The notes: a model not told the origin generated them from the letters alone. DNA of 64,000 nucleotides from Nodosilinea nodulosa PCC 7104 (GCF_000309385.1 NZ_JH976537.1:4265984-4329983); one strand, 5' to 3'. Positions 27,448 to 36,167 are shown, counted from the stretch's first letter. Made by a program: numbers and translations.

Positions 27448-28515
27448 ATGTCTAAACTCGAACTACAAAACCTAACCAAAGCCTACAGCCGCGACATTGT
27501 GCCGGTGAAAAAGCTCAGCCTGGCGGTGGAAGACAACGAGTTCTTGACCCTGGTGGGGCCATCGGGCTGCGGTAAATCGACGATTTTGCGGCTGATTGCG
27601 GGGCTGGATCAGCCCACGGAAGGGCGGGTGATCATTGGCGATCGCGATGTTAGTCCGCTGCCGCCGGGCGATCGCAACATTGCCATGGTGTTTCAGAGCT
27701 ATGCCCTGTATCCCCACATGACGGTGCGCGACAACATTGCCTCGGGGCTCAAAATGCGCAACCTGCCCGCGGGCGACATTCAAAAGCGGGTGCAGGAGGC
27801 CTCTGGAGTGCTGGGTCTCGACCCCCTGCTAGATCGCAAACCGGCCAAGCTTTCGGGCGGGCAGCGCCAGCGGGTAGCCCTGGCCCGCGCCCTGGTGCGC
27901 AACCCCGACGTGTTTTTGCTTGACGAACCGCTCAGCAACCTGGATGCCCTGCTGCGCGAGCAGGTGCGGGCCGATCTGAAGCAAATTTTTGCCGACCAAA
28001 AATCGCCCATTGTCTACGTCACCCACGACCAGACCGAGGCCATGACCCTCTCGACTAAGGTGGCGGTGCTCAGCAACGGCCACCTGCAGCAGCTGGGCCA
28101 CCCCAACGAGATCTACAAAACCCCGGCCAACCGCTTTGTGGCCAGCTTTATCGGCAGCCCTCAGATGAACCTGATTCCCCTTAGCCGGGTCGGCAATGAT
28201 GTGGCCCTGGGCGATTTTCGGGTGCCCCTACCCAGCGGTTCGACGGCGAAATCGGTGATTCTTGGCATTCGGCCAGAGCATCTGCGGCTGCCCCGCGAGG
28301 GCGATGCCTGCACCGTCAGCGGTGACGTATTTTTGGTGGAAAACTTGGGCATGAGCGACCTGGTCAGCCTGCGGGTGCAGGGCGACCCCAGCCTGACTCT
28401 GCGGGCGCTGCTGCCCGCCGATGCCACCTGGAGTAAGGAGAATTTGCGGCTGGCCCTGCCGCCAGAACTCATCCACTGGTTTGACGGCGATACCGAGCAG
28501 CGGCTTAACGCTTAG
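27448..28515 (+). CDS. Sugar ABC transporter ATPase, MalK/UgpC-like
   Basis: This 355-residue protein is the ATPase of the importer. Walker A GPSGCGKST is at about 38-46, the signature LSGGQRQRVALARALV near 135, Walker B VFLLDEPLSNLDALL near 155, and the switch His in YVTHDQTEAM. The C-terminal TOBE domain (RPEHLRLPREGDACTVSG) is typical of MalK-type regulatory subunits. With the three preceding genes it completes a binding protein-permease-permease-ATPase operon. Confidence 0.95.
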   Translation: MSKLELQNLTKAYSRDIVPVKKLSLAVEDNEFLTLVGPSGCGKSTILRLIAGLDQPTEGRVIIGDRDVSPLPPGDRNIAMVFQSYALYPHMTVRDNIASGLKMRNLPAGDIQKRVQEASGVLGLDPLLDRKPAKLSGGQRQRVALARALVRNPDVFLLDEPLSNLDALLREQVRADLKQIFADQKSPIVYVTHDQTEAMTLSTKVAVLSNGHLQQLGHPNEIYKTPANRFVASFIGSPQMNLIPLSRVGNDVALGDFRVPLPSGSTAKSVILGIRPEHLRLPREGDACTVSGDVFLVENLGMSDLVSLRVQGDPSLTLRALLPADATWSKENLRLALPPELIHWFDGDTEQRLNA

Positions 28516-28565
28516 TATCCGGGGGTGAGGCACTTGGTCGAGTAGGTTCAGTTCGGGATAACATC

Positions 28566-28692
28566 TTCCCCTCCTGGGAGGGGTGCCCGGAGGGCGGGGT
28601 GGGTCAAAACGATGACTCCAAAGCAGCTATAGTCTACCGACGAGCTGTTCAACGGTTGAGACCAACCCACCCCCAGCCCCTCCCAGGAGGGG
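28566..28692. repeat. Inverted-repeat element with CCCCTCCTGGGAGGGG arms
   Basis: CCCCTCCTGGGAGGGG (28568-28583) and its exact reverse complement (28677-28692) bound 93 bp. The similarity extends inward: GGGGTGGGT on the left against ACCCACCCCC on the right. Each arm is itself nearly palindromic. It resembles a short non-autonomous element. It lies just after the sugar importer and before the tandem array. Confidence 0.65.
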
Positions 28693-28738
28693 CTGGCGAG
28701 TCTGTTTCCCAAAGGGCGAAGCTTAAACCGAATCCAGG

Positions 28739-28999
28739 TTGAGTAGGTTCGGAGACTACTCGACTAGGTTCGGAGACTACTCGACTAGGTTCGGAGACTA
28801 CTCGACTAGGTTCGGAGACTACTCGACTAGGTTCGGAGACTACTCGACTAGGCTCAGAGACTACTCGACTAGGCTCAGAGACTACTCGTCTAGGTTCGGA
28901 GACTACTCGGCTAACTTTAAAGACTACTCAGCTAGGTTCAGAGATTACTCGTCTAAGCTCGGAGACTACTCAGCTAGGTTCGGAAACTGCTCAGCCTGA
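28739..28999 (+). repeat. Minisatellite, 12 units of 21 bp
   Basis: About twelve tandem units of GGTTCGGAGACTACTCGACTA are present. The first five are identical and later ones diverge, but the 21-bp phase is kept. One plus-strand frame is open through the whole array (from TTG 28739) and would read heptapeptides RFGDYST; a second plus-strand frame is also open in the consensus. There is no clear ribosome site, so coding is unproven. A partial unit lies upstream near 28534. There are no spacers, so this is not a CRISPR array. Confidence 0.85.
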
Positions 29000-29133
29000 T
29001 GAGGGAATCCCCCGGTTGCTCGTGGTCTTAGTGCCATTCGTTACCCCCTTGAAAAGGGGAAAGTTTTTTGTTGCTGAGCTAGAGATTAAGGTGGGGTTGC
29101 CTTGGGTGCATCCTAACTTTTGCAAGTGCCTAC

Positions 29134-29207
29134 GTCATTCCCACGAAAGTGGGAATCTATGCGAGAGTAAGTCGTCCGACGTGGATTCCCGTCTACACGG
29201 GAATGAC
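29134..29207. repeat. ATTCCC-type inverted-repeat element
   Basis: GTCATTCCCACGAAAGTGGG and GATTCCCGTCTACACGGGAA (followed by TGAC) face each other over about 74 bp, with small hairpins at both ends. The layout is that of the widespread dRS3-like intergenic repeats. The surrounding bases (29000-29130 and 29210-29600) show no gene I can support. Confidence 0.65.
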
Positions 29208-29617
29208 AGACCAGCTAGCCGTCAAAATGACAAACTCTAAAAGTGGGATACACCAGTTACCTTTGCTCCCATTTTTAGGGGGGATCAAGGGGGGATCGTT
29301 GCGAGTATCTCTGCCCGAGCGCAATTTGCCGCCCTTGAGTCTGATGCTCAAGTTGTAACAAATTTAACTTGTCTGTGTGGACCGAATGAGATATCTTACT
29401 GAGCTATGGCTGTATGCGTGCAGCTTATCTTCCCAAAAATTTGGTCAAGCGCCGCTGGAAGGTGCGCCAACACCAACCAGCAGCTAACCCCTTCGACAGA
29501 GCAAGCTGTCTCGGAGGCTAGGGCTATTATTGCCCAGGCCGCCCTGAACTGCACCAGTCTGGGGCGGCCAAGTTTTTGGGTTTCTTACCCGTCGTTACAT
29601 TCGGAAGGAACCCGATT

Positions 29618-29911
29618 ATGTTGTGTTTGCCATTTTTGGCGTCGTCGGCCCGTGGTGGTGCGGCGACCCGTCCGCCGCTGCTGCTTGCGAACCCTGAGGC
29701 CCAACCGGGGCGCGAGCGATTGCGCCATCTGGTGATTGGCTCGCCGGAAGGGGTGCAGGGGGCGATCAACCATCTGCATCTGCTGCAATACGTCGAGCGG
29801 CTAGAGTGGAGCCGCCAGTTTACGATACCGGAGTCGGGGATATTGATTACCCCGGAGCAGGGGGAGGTGTTTAGCTTGCTGCTGCGCGATCGTCAAAGAC
29901 CGGACTCTTAG
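29618..29911 (+). CDS. Small orphan protein
   Basis: This 97-residue protein is unnamed. The central stretch ERLRHLVIGSPEGVQGAINH, then LHLLQYVERLEWSRQF, looks like a small orphan family I recall from filamentous cyanobacteria (recognition from memory, unverified). The last third ends GEVFSLLLRDRQRPDS. ATG 29618 is chosen because GGAAGGAA lies at 29602-29609; an upstream in-frame TTG (29576) has no such site. A hairpin with T-run follows at 29959. No function is proposed. Confidence 0.6.
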   Translation: MLCLPFLASSARGGAATRPPLLLANPEAQPGRERLRHLVIGSPEGVQGAINHLHLLQYVERLEWSRQFTIPESGILITPEQGEVFSLLLRDRQRPDS

Positions 29912-29958
29912 GGCCATCGCCAGTTGGGTTGATTCTCCTCAATCGTTAAAAACTCAAG

Positions 29959-29998
29959 CAGGATGGGCAAAGACTTGAATCTTTGTCTATCCTGTTTT
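29959..29998 (+). terminator. Rho-independent terminator
   Basis: CAGGATGGGCAAAGA (29959-29973) pairs with TCTTTGTCTATCCTG (29980-29994), all pairs being Watson-Crick or G-U, with a 6-nt loop. TTTTC follows. It ends the transcript of the small gene at 29618. Confidence 0.75.
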
Positions 29999-30018
29999 CA
30001 CTTACCTAAACCCCAATT

Positions 30019-30471
30019 ATGTCTACCAAATCCACCATTGCCTATGGGCCAACGTTTCACTTTTATCATGAAGCCCTTGACGACAGCTATGTTTACCTGG
30101 AACTGGAGCAGGTACAGTTTGAAGCCTCCTACAACCGTGTCATGGTGCCGATTCCTGTTCATATTTGGGAAGTGATTCGGCAGTATCCAGGCGTCGATTT
30201 TTCCTGGGCTGACAAGACAGACCAGGACATTCTGGACTATGTGACCCAGAGTGTAGACGACCGCATTCGCAAATATGAGGAAGCTGAAGCAGACCGAAGA
30301 GGGTTCGTTTCATTTTTCGGATGCCTGGCCTTCGGGACAGCAGATGAACCCAGGGATGAGCAGATTGAGAAGGGCGTCACCTTTTACCGAGATCTGCGGA
30401 CCCGTCAGCAACAGGTTAAGACGGCGATCGAAGAGCTACAACACGCTCAACGCATATCTCCCCAGGCTTGA
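30019..30471 (+). CDS. Uncharacterised 150-residue protein
   Basis: I do not recognise this family. The protein is acidic, with a strand-rich first half (FHFYHEALDDSYVYLELEQV, then RVMVPIPVHIWEVIRQYPGV) and a helical second half rich in Glu/Arg/Gln ending in TRQQQVKTAIEELQHAQRIS, a possible coiled coil. It begins with ATG 30019, about 20 bp after the terminator. A second small gene starts 10 bp after its stop. It lies at the head of the accessory region. Confidence 0.55.
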   Translation: MSTKSTIAYGPTFHFYHEALDDSYVYLELEQVQFEASYNRVMVPIPVHIWEVIRQYPGVDFSWADKTDQDILDYVTQSVDDRIRKYEEAEADRRGFVSFFGCLAFGTADEPRDEQIEKGVTFYRDLRTRQQQVKTAIEELQHAQRISPQA

Positions 30472-30481
30472 GGTAGCCGCC

Positions 30482-30994
30482 ATGCTCGATGCCCAACGAG
30501 TGCAACACCTTGCAGAGACCTATAGGCCTCAAGAGTTCTTCGCTGCCCTGGTCTGGCAGCGGCGGTTCAACCTGTTCGATGGACCAGAGGTGATTACCGA
30601 CCTAGCGAACCATCCCGACCTATGGGAAAGCTTTGTGTTCACCAAACCCGTTTTTGCGCCGGACAAGAATTGATTGAGCTTCAACGGTGTCGTAGATACG
30701 CTGCTGGCGATGGCCAACTATCGCCCCATGCCGGAAGAGAGCATCATCCACTTTGTGCAATACCCAGCCGATACGCTCTACATTTTGACCGAGAACTGCG
30801 ACACCACCGTGGCTCAACTGATGGAGTTGGGCAAAAAGTGGAGAGCCGATGAGGTCTCAGCCTTCGATGGCTCTCTGGAGGAAGACGACTGGAAGTTTAG
30901 GAACTACCTGTTGCTGCGGCTGAAGGATGCACTGTGGGGCAAGCAGCCTGACGAAGACCGGGATGCGATCGTCGTGTCCTATTGGTGGGATTAG
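30482..30994 (+). pseudogene. Uncharacterised gene interrupted by an in-frame TGA
   Basis: The frame from ATG 30482 reads 63 residues (MLDAQRVQHLAETYRPQEFF onward) to TGA at 30671-30673. It then continues in the same frame for 106 more residues to 30994, ending DRDAIVVSYWWD. Both halves look protein-like (for example PEESIIHFVQYPADTLYILT in the second), so a nonsense mutation in one 170-residue gene is the simplest reading. Two separate genes, the second from TTG 30674, are possible. I see no evidence for selenocysteine insertion. The family is unknown. Confidence 0.5.
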
Positions 30995-31138
30995 CCGTCA
31001 AGTTGCGGGAGTAGAAGCCAGAACTAACCCAGTCAAGGGACTGTGCAACTATAGGAATTCTTGCCAAGGCTTACTGAGAAAAGATCTCTGCTGCATAATT
31101 GGTACATACCAGCCGTTAACCCTGTGCAGCCATCACCC

Positions 31139-32443
31139 ATGACTAACCCCCAGGACATGGAAGAGTTACTCGATGAGATGTACAACGCTTTTACCCCAAC
31201 ACCGTTGCAGCCAGGGGATCCAGCGTATGTAGATTGTCGAGCAGTACGGGGGGATGAAGACGTATTGGAAGACTTGGGGCGTACGGTAAGGCGATCTAAC
31301 GATTTAACCTACCAGCTGTACTCGGGCTATCGAGGCTCAGGAAAAACAACCGAACTGCTGCGATTGAAGAAAGATTTGGAAGATCGTGGTCATGTGGTAG
31401 TTTACTTTGCTGCTGACGAAGCCGATCTTAGCGTCCAGGATGCTCAGTACACAGACATCCTCCTAGCTTGTACACGCCATTTATTGAGAGGGTTAAAGCA
31501 GGCAAATCCGGCACCTATCCTCAACTGGTTAAAGGCTCGACTGCAAGATTTAAACGCAATCATGCTTACAGAGATTAACGTAGACGACGTTAATCTAGAG
31601 GTAGGTTTAAAGGAATTTGCAAAAATAACGGCAGCTGTACGGGCAGAGCCTGGCCAGCGTCAGAAAATTAGAGAGCAGCTAGAGCCACATACGGAAACAC
31701 TGATTCAGGCGCTGAATGCTTTTATTGTGGATGGTAAAAGCCATTTGCCCGAAAAAACTAAGCTGCTCGTAATTGCAGATAACTTAGATCGCATTGTGCC
31801 AATTTTCAGAGACAACGGGCGCAGCAACCATGAAGAGATTTTCTTAGACCGCCACGAACAGCTAAAAGCACTGGATTGTCACATCATTTATACAGTGCCT
31901 ATTTCAATGATTTATTCTCGCTGGGCAACAGAGTTAAAAGATAACTATGGCATCCCGCAAGTGTTGCCGTCCATTATGGTGCGCCAAGAAAATGGAGACA
32001 CTTATCAACCTGGGCTGGAGATTCTGATAACCATTATTCAGCTGCGTGTACCAGAGCGCTTGCAAGATGCGCTTGTACCAAAAGTATTCGAGTCAGAAGT
32101 AGTACTTAATGAGCTTTGCTTGGTCAGCGGAGGGTATGCGCGGGATCTAGTGCAGCTAATGCAGGAAGCCATCAATAAAACTGATACATTACCTATTCGC
32201 GAGAGAGCTGTACGACGGGCTGCTGACGCTTTGCGGGATGTGTATCGCCGTGCAGTAGAAGAAAACCAATGGGCAGTTTTAAAGGAGGTAAGAGACACAA
32301 AGGAAATTGACAACGACGAAGTGCAACGCAGCCTACTTTTCAGCCGTTGTGTGTTGGAGTATCGCTATTTTGACAAAGAGGGTGCTAAGCAAACCTGGTA
32401 CGATGCCCATCCAGTACTTTGGAGGGAGTTAGATGACAGATAG
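31139..32443 (+). CDS. P-loop ATPase, AAA/STAND-like, accessory operon
   Basis: The 434-residue protein has Walker A GYRGSGKTTELLRL (K69) and a Walker B-like strand KLLVIADNLDRIVP (D214, D217). The rest includes HIIYTVPISMIYSRW, which fits a sensor-1 strand, and a helical C-terminal part. It looks like a stand-alone NTPase of the AAA/STAND kind found with sensor proteins in cyanobacteria; its action is unknown. ATG 31139 is used (ATG 31157 also possible). The base composition is more AT-rich than the flanks. It overlaps the TPR gene by 11 bp and its tail holds that gene's ribosome site GGAGGGAG (32421-32428). Confidence 0.75.
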   Translation: MTNPQDMEELLDEMYNAFTPTPLQPGDPAYVDCRAVRGDEDVLEDLGRTVRRSNDLTYQLYSGYRGSGKTTELLRLKKDLEDRGHVVVYFAADEADLSVQDAQYTDILLACTRHLLRGLKQANPAPILNWLKARLQDLNAIMLTEINVDDVNLEVGLKEFAKITAAVRAEPGQRQKIREQLEPHTETLIQALNAFIVDGKSHLPEKTKLLVIADNLDRIVPIFRDNGRSNHEEIFLDRHEQLKALDCHIIYTVPISMIYSRWATELKDNYGIPQVLPSIMVRQENGDTYQPGLEILITIIQLRVPERLQDALVPKVFESEVVLNELCLVSGGYARDLVQLMQEAINKTDTLPIRERAVRRAADALRDVYRRAVEENQWAVLKEVRDTKEIDNDEVQRSLLFSRCVLEYRYFDKEGAKQTWYDAHPVLWRELDDR

Positions 32444-34655
32444 GTCAGCAGCAGCTGAAGTTAATCAGTTAATGAAACCGGAATCCTTAACATTCGATGA
32501 TGTAGGTGAATGGAGTCCTAAGAATGTAGAAGCGCTGAATGATTTATTACGTGCATTAAGGCGTAAGAAGAATTTCGGCCTGTTCTTTGTTCAGTGTAAT
32601 CCAGCCCAAAGCCAACGTATTATTGGAGAAATACAAGAAAATCTATCTCGGAAGCGCTTAGTGAAGTTTGAACTTAATAGGGATAGTGAGACACTGTATG
32701 ATGAATTGATACAATCTTATGATAATCAATCATTTGAGATAGCTTGCATAACGGGTGTAGAGCAAGCCATGTACAGGTACGAGGATACTCAGCGCTTAGC
32801 TGGGTGGACCTCTGAAGAAATCTATAACTATAGCTGGAAAGGTTTGCCACCTCTATTAAGCCATTTAAACAGGCAAAGAGAAGCTTTTGAGGAGCACTTA
32901 CCTATTTCGCTTGTTTTTTTAGTGCCAAGCTTCGTAATCGATTATTTTGTGCAACGGGCACCAGATTTCTTTGATTGGCGTTCAGGCTTCTTTAAACTCG
33001 AAGACACCTTCGAGGATGAGCAAAAATCTTTAAATAAATTAATGAATAAAGATTATGATGAGTATATTTCTCTGACGCCCGAAGAGCGAGTGGAGCGGGT
33101 CTTAGATATTAAAGATAAAATTCTTCAAAACAAAATTATCGACTGTGAAAAAAGGTCTGATTTATTGCGGGAACAAGGGCGGCTATTCGAAAGCGGTGGG
33201 GATATCGTTAGAGCATTAGACTGTTATGAAAGAGCTCTATTTGAAAGTTCTAATAATTATAAGGCATGGCATAACAAAGGGAAGTTACTTCACGATTCGG
33301 AAAGGTTCGAAGAAGCAATAGAATGTTATGAAAATATTCTAGAACTAAAGCCAGACTTCCATTTTGCATGGGCAGCACGAGGCGTTGCATATCTCAATCT
33401 AAAAAAATACGAGTTGGCATCTCATGATTTCGAAAGATTTCTAGAGCTGCAACCGCAGTTTGGTAGTTTTTGGATCATTCAAGGTGCTCTGCTATTTAAG
33501 CTTAAAAAGTACGTTGATGCAATCGAAAAAATTGATTATGGTTTATTTAAAAGTGCTTCTGAGCTGCAGTTCGATAATTGTTATGCATGGACAACGCGGG
33601 GAGACGCATTCCTAGAGTTAGAACGTTTTAAAGAAGCGATTGGCAGCTATGATCAAGCGATAAAAATTCAGCCTGAGTATTATGCAGCTTGGCGTGGGCG
33701 AGGTGATGCGCTTAAAAATCTAGAATTTCAAAAGGAAGCAATTGAAAGCTATGATCGCGCCTTAGAAATCAAGCCCGAATTGCACTATTTATGGGCCAAA
33801 AAAGGCAGTTTGCACTTAGTGCTAGGTGAGTACAATGAAGTGTTGAGGAGTTGCAACAAAGCTTTAGAAATCAAGCCTGATTTATATGATTGCCTCGGGC
33901 TCTTAGGTGCAGCACATAATGAGTTAGGTCAACACGAGGAAGCAATAAAATGTTTTGATGATGCTTTAACTATAAGGCCTGATTTTTTTGCAGGTATAAG
34001 AGGTAAGGGAATCGCTCTTTATTCTCTTGGTAATCATCAAGCTGCTCTCAATTGCTTTAAGGAGTTAGTCCAAATTTGTCCAGAAGACAAACACGATTTA
34101 AACAATCTAGGGTTTTTGACATTGTCGCGATATTCATATGGCTTGAAAGCTGTGCTTGGAAAGCCTCTACTCATTCGTATTCCTTTGGGATTTTCTATTC
34201 TCCAGTTTCCTGCTTCTAGTAAAATTGATCAGATAAACTGTCAAGATGCTTTAGAATTTTTTGATGCGGCATTGAAGATTGACCCTAAGCTTACTTTAGC
34301 TTGGGCAAATATTAGCTTTCCTGCTTACTATTTGGGCCGACATCAAGATGCTCTGAAATATTGTGATAGAGCCCTTGAACTTGATTCTAAAAATAAGGAA
34401 GCAATGAATGATGTTATTTACAGTAATCAAGGCTCCATTCTTCTTCAGCTTCACAATCCTGTATACTCTCTCAACGCCTTTGATACTGCCCTTACGCTTA
34501 ATCACCGACTTGATGAAGCATGGATAGGCAAGGGCACTGCCCTGTCTCAACTTAAGCGCTACGACGAAGCGATTCATAGCTTTACTCAAGCGCTCCATCT
34601 AAATCACCCCCTTGCCCAAGCCAATCTTGATTCTCTTCAAGATTGCATCTATTAA
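32433..34655 (+). CDS. Large TPR protein with NTPase-like N-terminus lacking Walker A
   Basis: The 740-residue protein has two parts. Residues 1-~215 show the strand pattern of a P-loop domain (FGLFFVQCNPAQSQRII, RLVKFEL, FEIACITGVEQ, ISLVFLVPSFVIDYFVQ) but no GKT/S, so it may be an inactive partner of the upstream ATPase. From about 240 to 735 there are about twelve tetratricopeptide units, for example AWHNKGKLLHDSERFEEAIE. TPRs usually bind partner proteins. Translation is coupled to the ATPase gene by the 11-bp overlap. The gene is the most AT-rich of the window. Confidence 0.75.
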   Translation: MTDRSAAAEVNQLMKPESLTFDDVGEWSPKNVEALNDLLRALRRKKNFGLFFVQCNPAQSQRIIGEIQENLSRKRLVKFELNRDSETLYDELIQSYDNQSFEIACITGVEQAMYRYEDTQRLAGWTSEEIYNYSWKGLPPLLSHLNRQREAFEEHLPISLVFLVPSFVIDYFVQRAPDFFDWRSGFFKLEDTFEDEQKSLNKLMNKDYDEYISLTPEERVERVLDIKDKILQNKIIDCEKRSDLLREQGRLFESGGDIVRALDCYERALFESSNNYKAWHNKGKLLHDSERFEEAIECYENILELKPDFHFAWAARGVAYLNLKKYELASHDFERFLELQPQFGSFWIIQGALLFKLKKYVDAIEKIDYGLFKSASELQFDNCYAWTTRGDAFLELERFKEAIGSYDQAIKIQPEYYAAWRGRGDALKNLEFQKEAIESYDRALEIKPELHYLWAKKGSLHLVLGEYNEVLRSCNKALEIKPDLYDCLGLLGAAHNELGQHEEAIKCFDDALTIRPDFFAGIRGKGIALYSLGNHQAALNCFKELVQICPEDKHDLNNLGFLTLSRYSYGLKAVLGKPLLIRIPLGFSILQFPASSKIDQINCQDALEFFDAALKIDPKLTLAWANISFPAYYLGRHQDALKYCDRALELDSKNKEAMNDVIYSNQGSILLQLHNPVYSLNAFDTALTLNHRLDEAWIGKGTALSQLKRYDEAIHSFTQALHLNHPLAQANLDSLQDCIY

Positions 34656-34679
34656 TGTCTCTTTTGCTAAAGCGAATTT

Positions 34680-35375
34680 ATGGAACAGCCAACTGATTAC
34701 CGCCAGATGGTCTTAGACACCATTACCCATGCTCTCACCAGTGACCCCAACCCAGAGGTGCGGGCCAAAGCTGCAGAATCTCTAGGCAAACTGGGCGAGG
34801 CAGCAGTAACACCACTGCTGCTAGATGCTTTGCCAGACCCTAACCAAACGGTCCAGTGCAACATCATCCAGGCATTAGGGCAGCTCGGCGACGAATCAGC
34901 AATACCCAAATTGCTTGAAGTGCTTGAGACAGGCACTGCAGCTACCCGCCAAACAGCAGCAGCAGCATTGGGGCATATTGGCACAAGGGCTACAATTCCA
35001 GGCTTGCTCAAAGCCCTTGAAGACGAAGCCCCCGCCGTTCGGGGCACAGCAGCCAGTGTTCTAGGAGCAATCGGTGCCGAAAGCGCCATTCCAGCATTGC
35101 TCAATTTACTTACAGACTCAGACCCAACCGTCGAAGCTCATGCCGTCGAAGCGATTGGTGCCATTGGCTCACAACTGGCCACAGACACCCTGGTCAAACT
35201 GATTACCGACCCAAATCCTCATCTGCGGCAGAATGCTGCGATCGCCCTCAGCAAACTGGGACAAAAAGATACCATCCCTCTGTTAGTCCGTCTCTTACAA
35301 GACCCAGATGCTACCGTTCGAGAAACAGCTGTAGAAGCTTTGGGCACCGCTGCTCAAGACTATTCCGTAGCTTGA
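34680..35375 (+). CDS. HEAT-repeat protein
   Basis: The 231-residue protein is built of about seven HEAT/PBS-lyase-like repeats of ~31 residues, each of the form PxVRxxAAxALGxIGxxxAIPxLLxxL. It starts at ATG 34680, 24 bp after the TPR gene. HEAT scaffolds bind proteins or, in the phycobilin-lyase branch, chromophores; no phycobiliprotein gene is near, so a scaffold role is more likely. The next gene continues the HEAT theme 4 bp after the stop. Confidence 0.8.
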   Translation: MEQPTDYRQMVLDTITHALTSDPNPEVRAKAAESLGKLGEAAVTPLLLDALPDPNQTVQCNIIQALGQLGDESAIPKLLEVLETGTAATRQTAAAALGHIGTRATIPGLLKALEDEAPAVRGTAASVLGAIGAESAIPALLNLLTDSDPTVEAHAVEAIGAIGSQLATDTLVKLITDPNPHLRQNAAIALSKLGQKDTIPLLVRLLQDPDATVRETAVEALGTAAQDYSVA

Positions 35376-35379
35376 GGGC

Positions 35380-36036
35380 TTGCGAGTGTCCATTACTCCA
35401 GACCAGCAAGCAGAAATCGTCAACATTCTCTGCCAGCTTTTGCTGGAATCTGACAATTACCGAATTAGGGCAAGGGCTGCAAAATCTCTAGGTCGGTTGG
35501 GCCTTCCGGAGGCGATTCCAGCGTTGTGTCAGGCCGTATCAACTGACACCCAAGTTCAAGTACGCTTGAATGCAATGGATGCCCTGGTCTTAATCGCAAA
35601 ACCTCAAATGGCTGAATCACCCAAAAACCAACCCACCTTTAACATTGGTAATGTCGGCAACCTCAATACCGGAGATGTCACCATTCAGGGCGACCAAGTT
35701 GGCTTTCAATACAACTACACCACCAGCCCTGAACTTCAGACAGCAATTTCAGACCTGAAAGCTGTCCTCAATGACCTACAAGCTCAAAATCCATCAGTCG
35801 CTACGGAATCTCAAGCCTTAACCATTATCGATGCAGAGTTTACCGAAATTCAGCCAAGCGGAGGGTCCAAGCTGACTACCTTACGACAACAGCTCCTGAA
35901 CCCAGAACGGCACTTTCAGGCTAGCAAAGCAACCCTTGTGGAAGTGTTGAAACACTTCTTAGAAGAAAGCGTTTGGGCGAAAGCGTTCGTTACCTACATC
36001 GATACGATGAGTTCAACTCCAGAGGAAGGTGTCTAA
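35380..36036 (+). CDS. HEAT-repeat protein with Gly/Asn-rich linker and helical tail
   Basis: The 218-residue protein starts at TTG 35380 or GTG 35386. Residues ~1-75 are two HEAT units. A strand-rich segment FNIGNVGNLNTGDVTIQGDQ follows, then a helical tail (about 110-218). Similar GN-rich segments before a helical domain occur in cyanobacterial effector-associated or signalling proteins, which is a loose resemblance recalled from memory. It closes the ATPase-TPR-HEAT-HEAT operon. Confidence 0.65.
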   Translation: MRVSITPDQQAEIVNILCQLLLESDNYRIRARAAKSLGRLGLPEAIPALCQAVSTDTQVQVRLNAMDALVLIAKPQMAESPKNQPTFNIGNVGNLNTGDVTIQGDQVGFQYNYTTSPELQTAISDLKAVLNDLQAQNPSVATESQALTIIDAEFTEIQPSGGSKLTTLRQQLLNPERHFQASKATLVEVLKHFLEESVWAKAFVTYIDTMSSTPEEGV

Positions 36037-36167
36037 TAGTCATCCATGTCATGTGATATCTCCGATCGCCCGCCGGGAATATTTAGCCCTATGACCGAGC
36101 AGCCATTCAAACGTTCTGCCCGCTCAGGCACCCACTACCCGCATCTATAAAAAGGAGTCATCAGGGT

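Noticed and set aside
28739-28999. CRISPR array
   Set aside because: Units are contiguous 21-bp repeats without unique spacers and no cas genes are near.
34680-36036. Phycobilin lyase (CpcE/PecE-like) reading of the HEAT proteins
   Set aside because: Repeats are similar, but no phycobiliprotein gene is near and the second protein carries an unrelated tail. A scaffold role is more likely.
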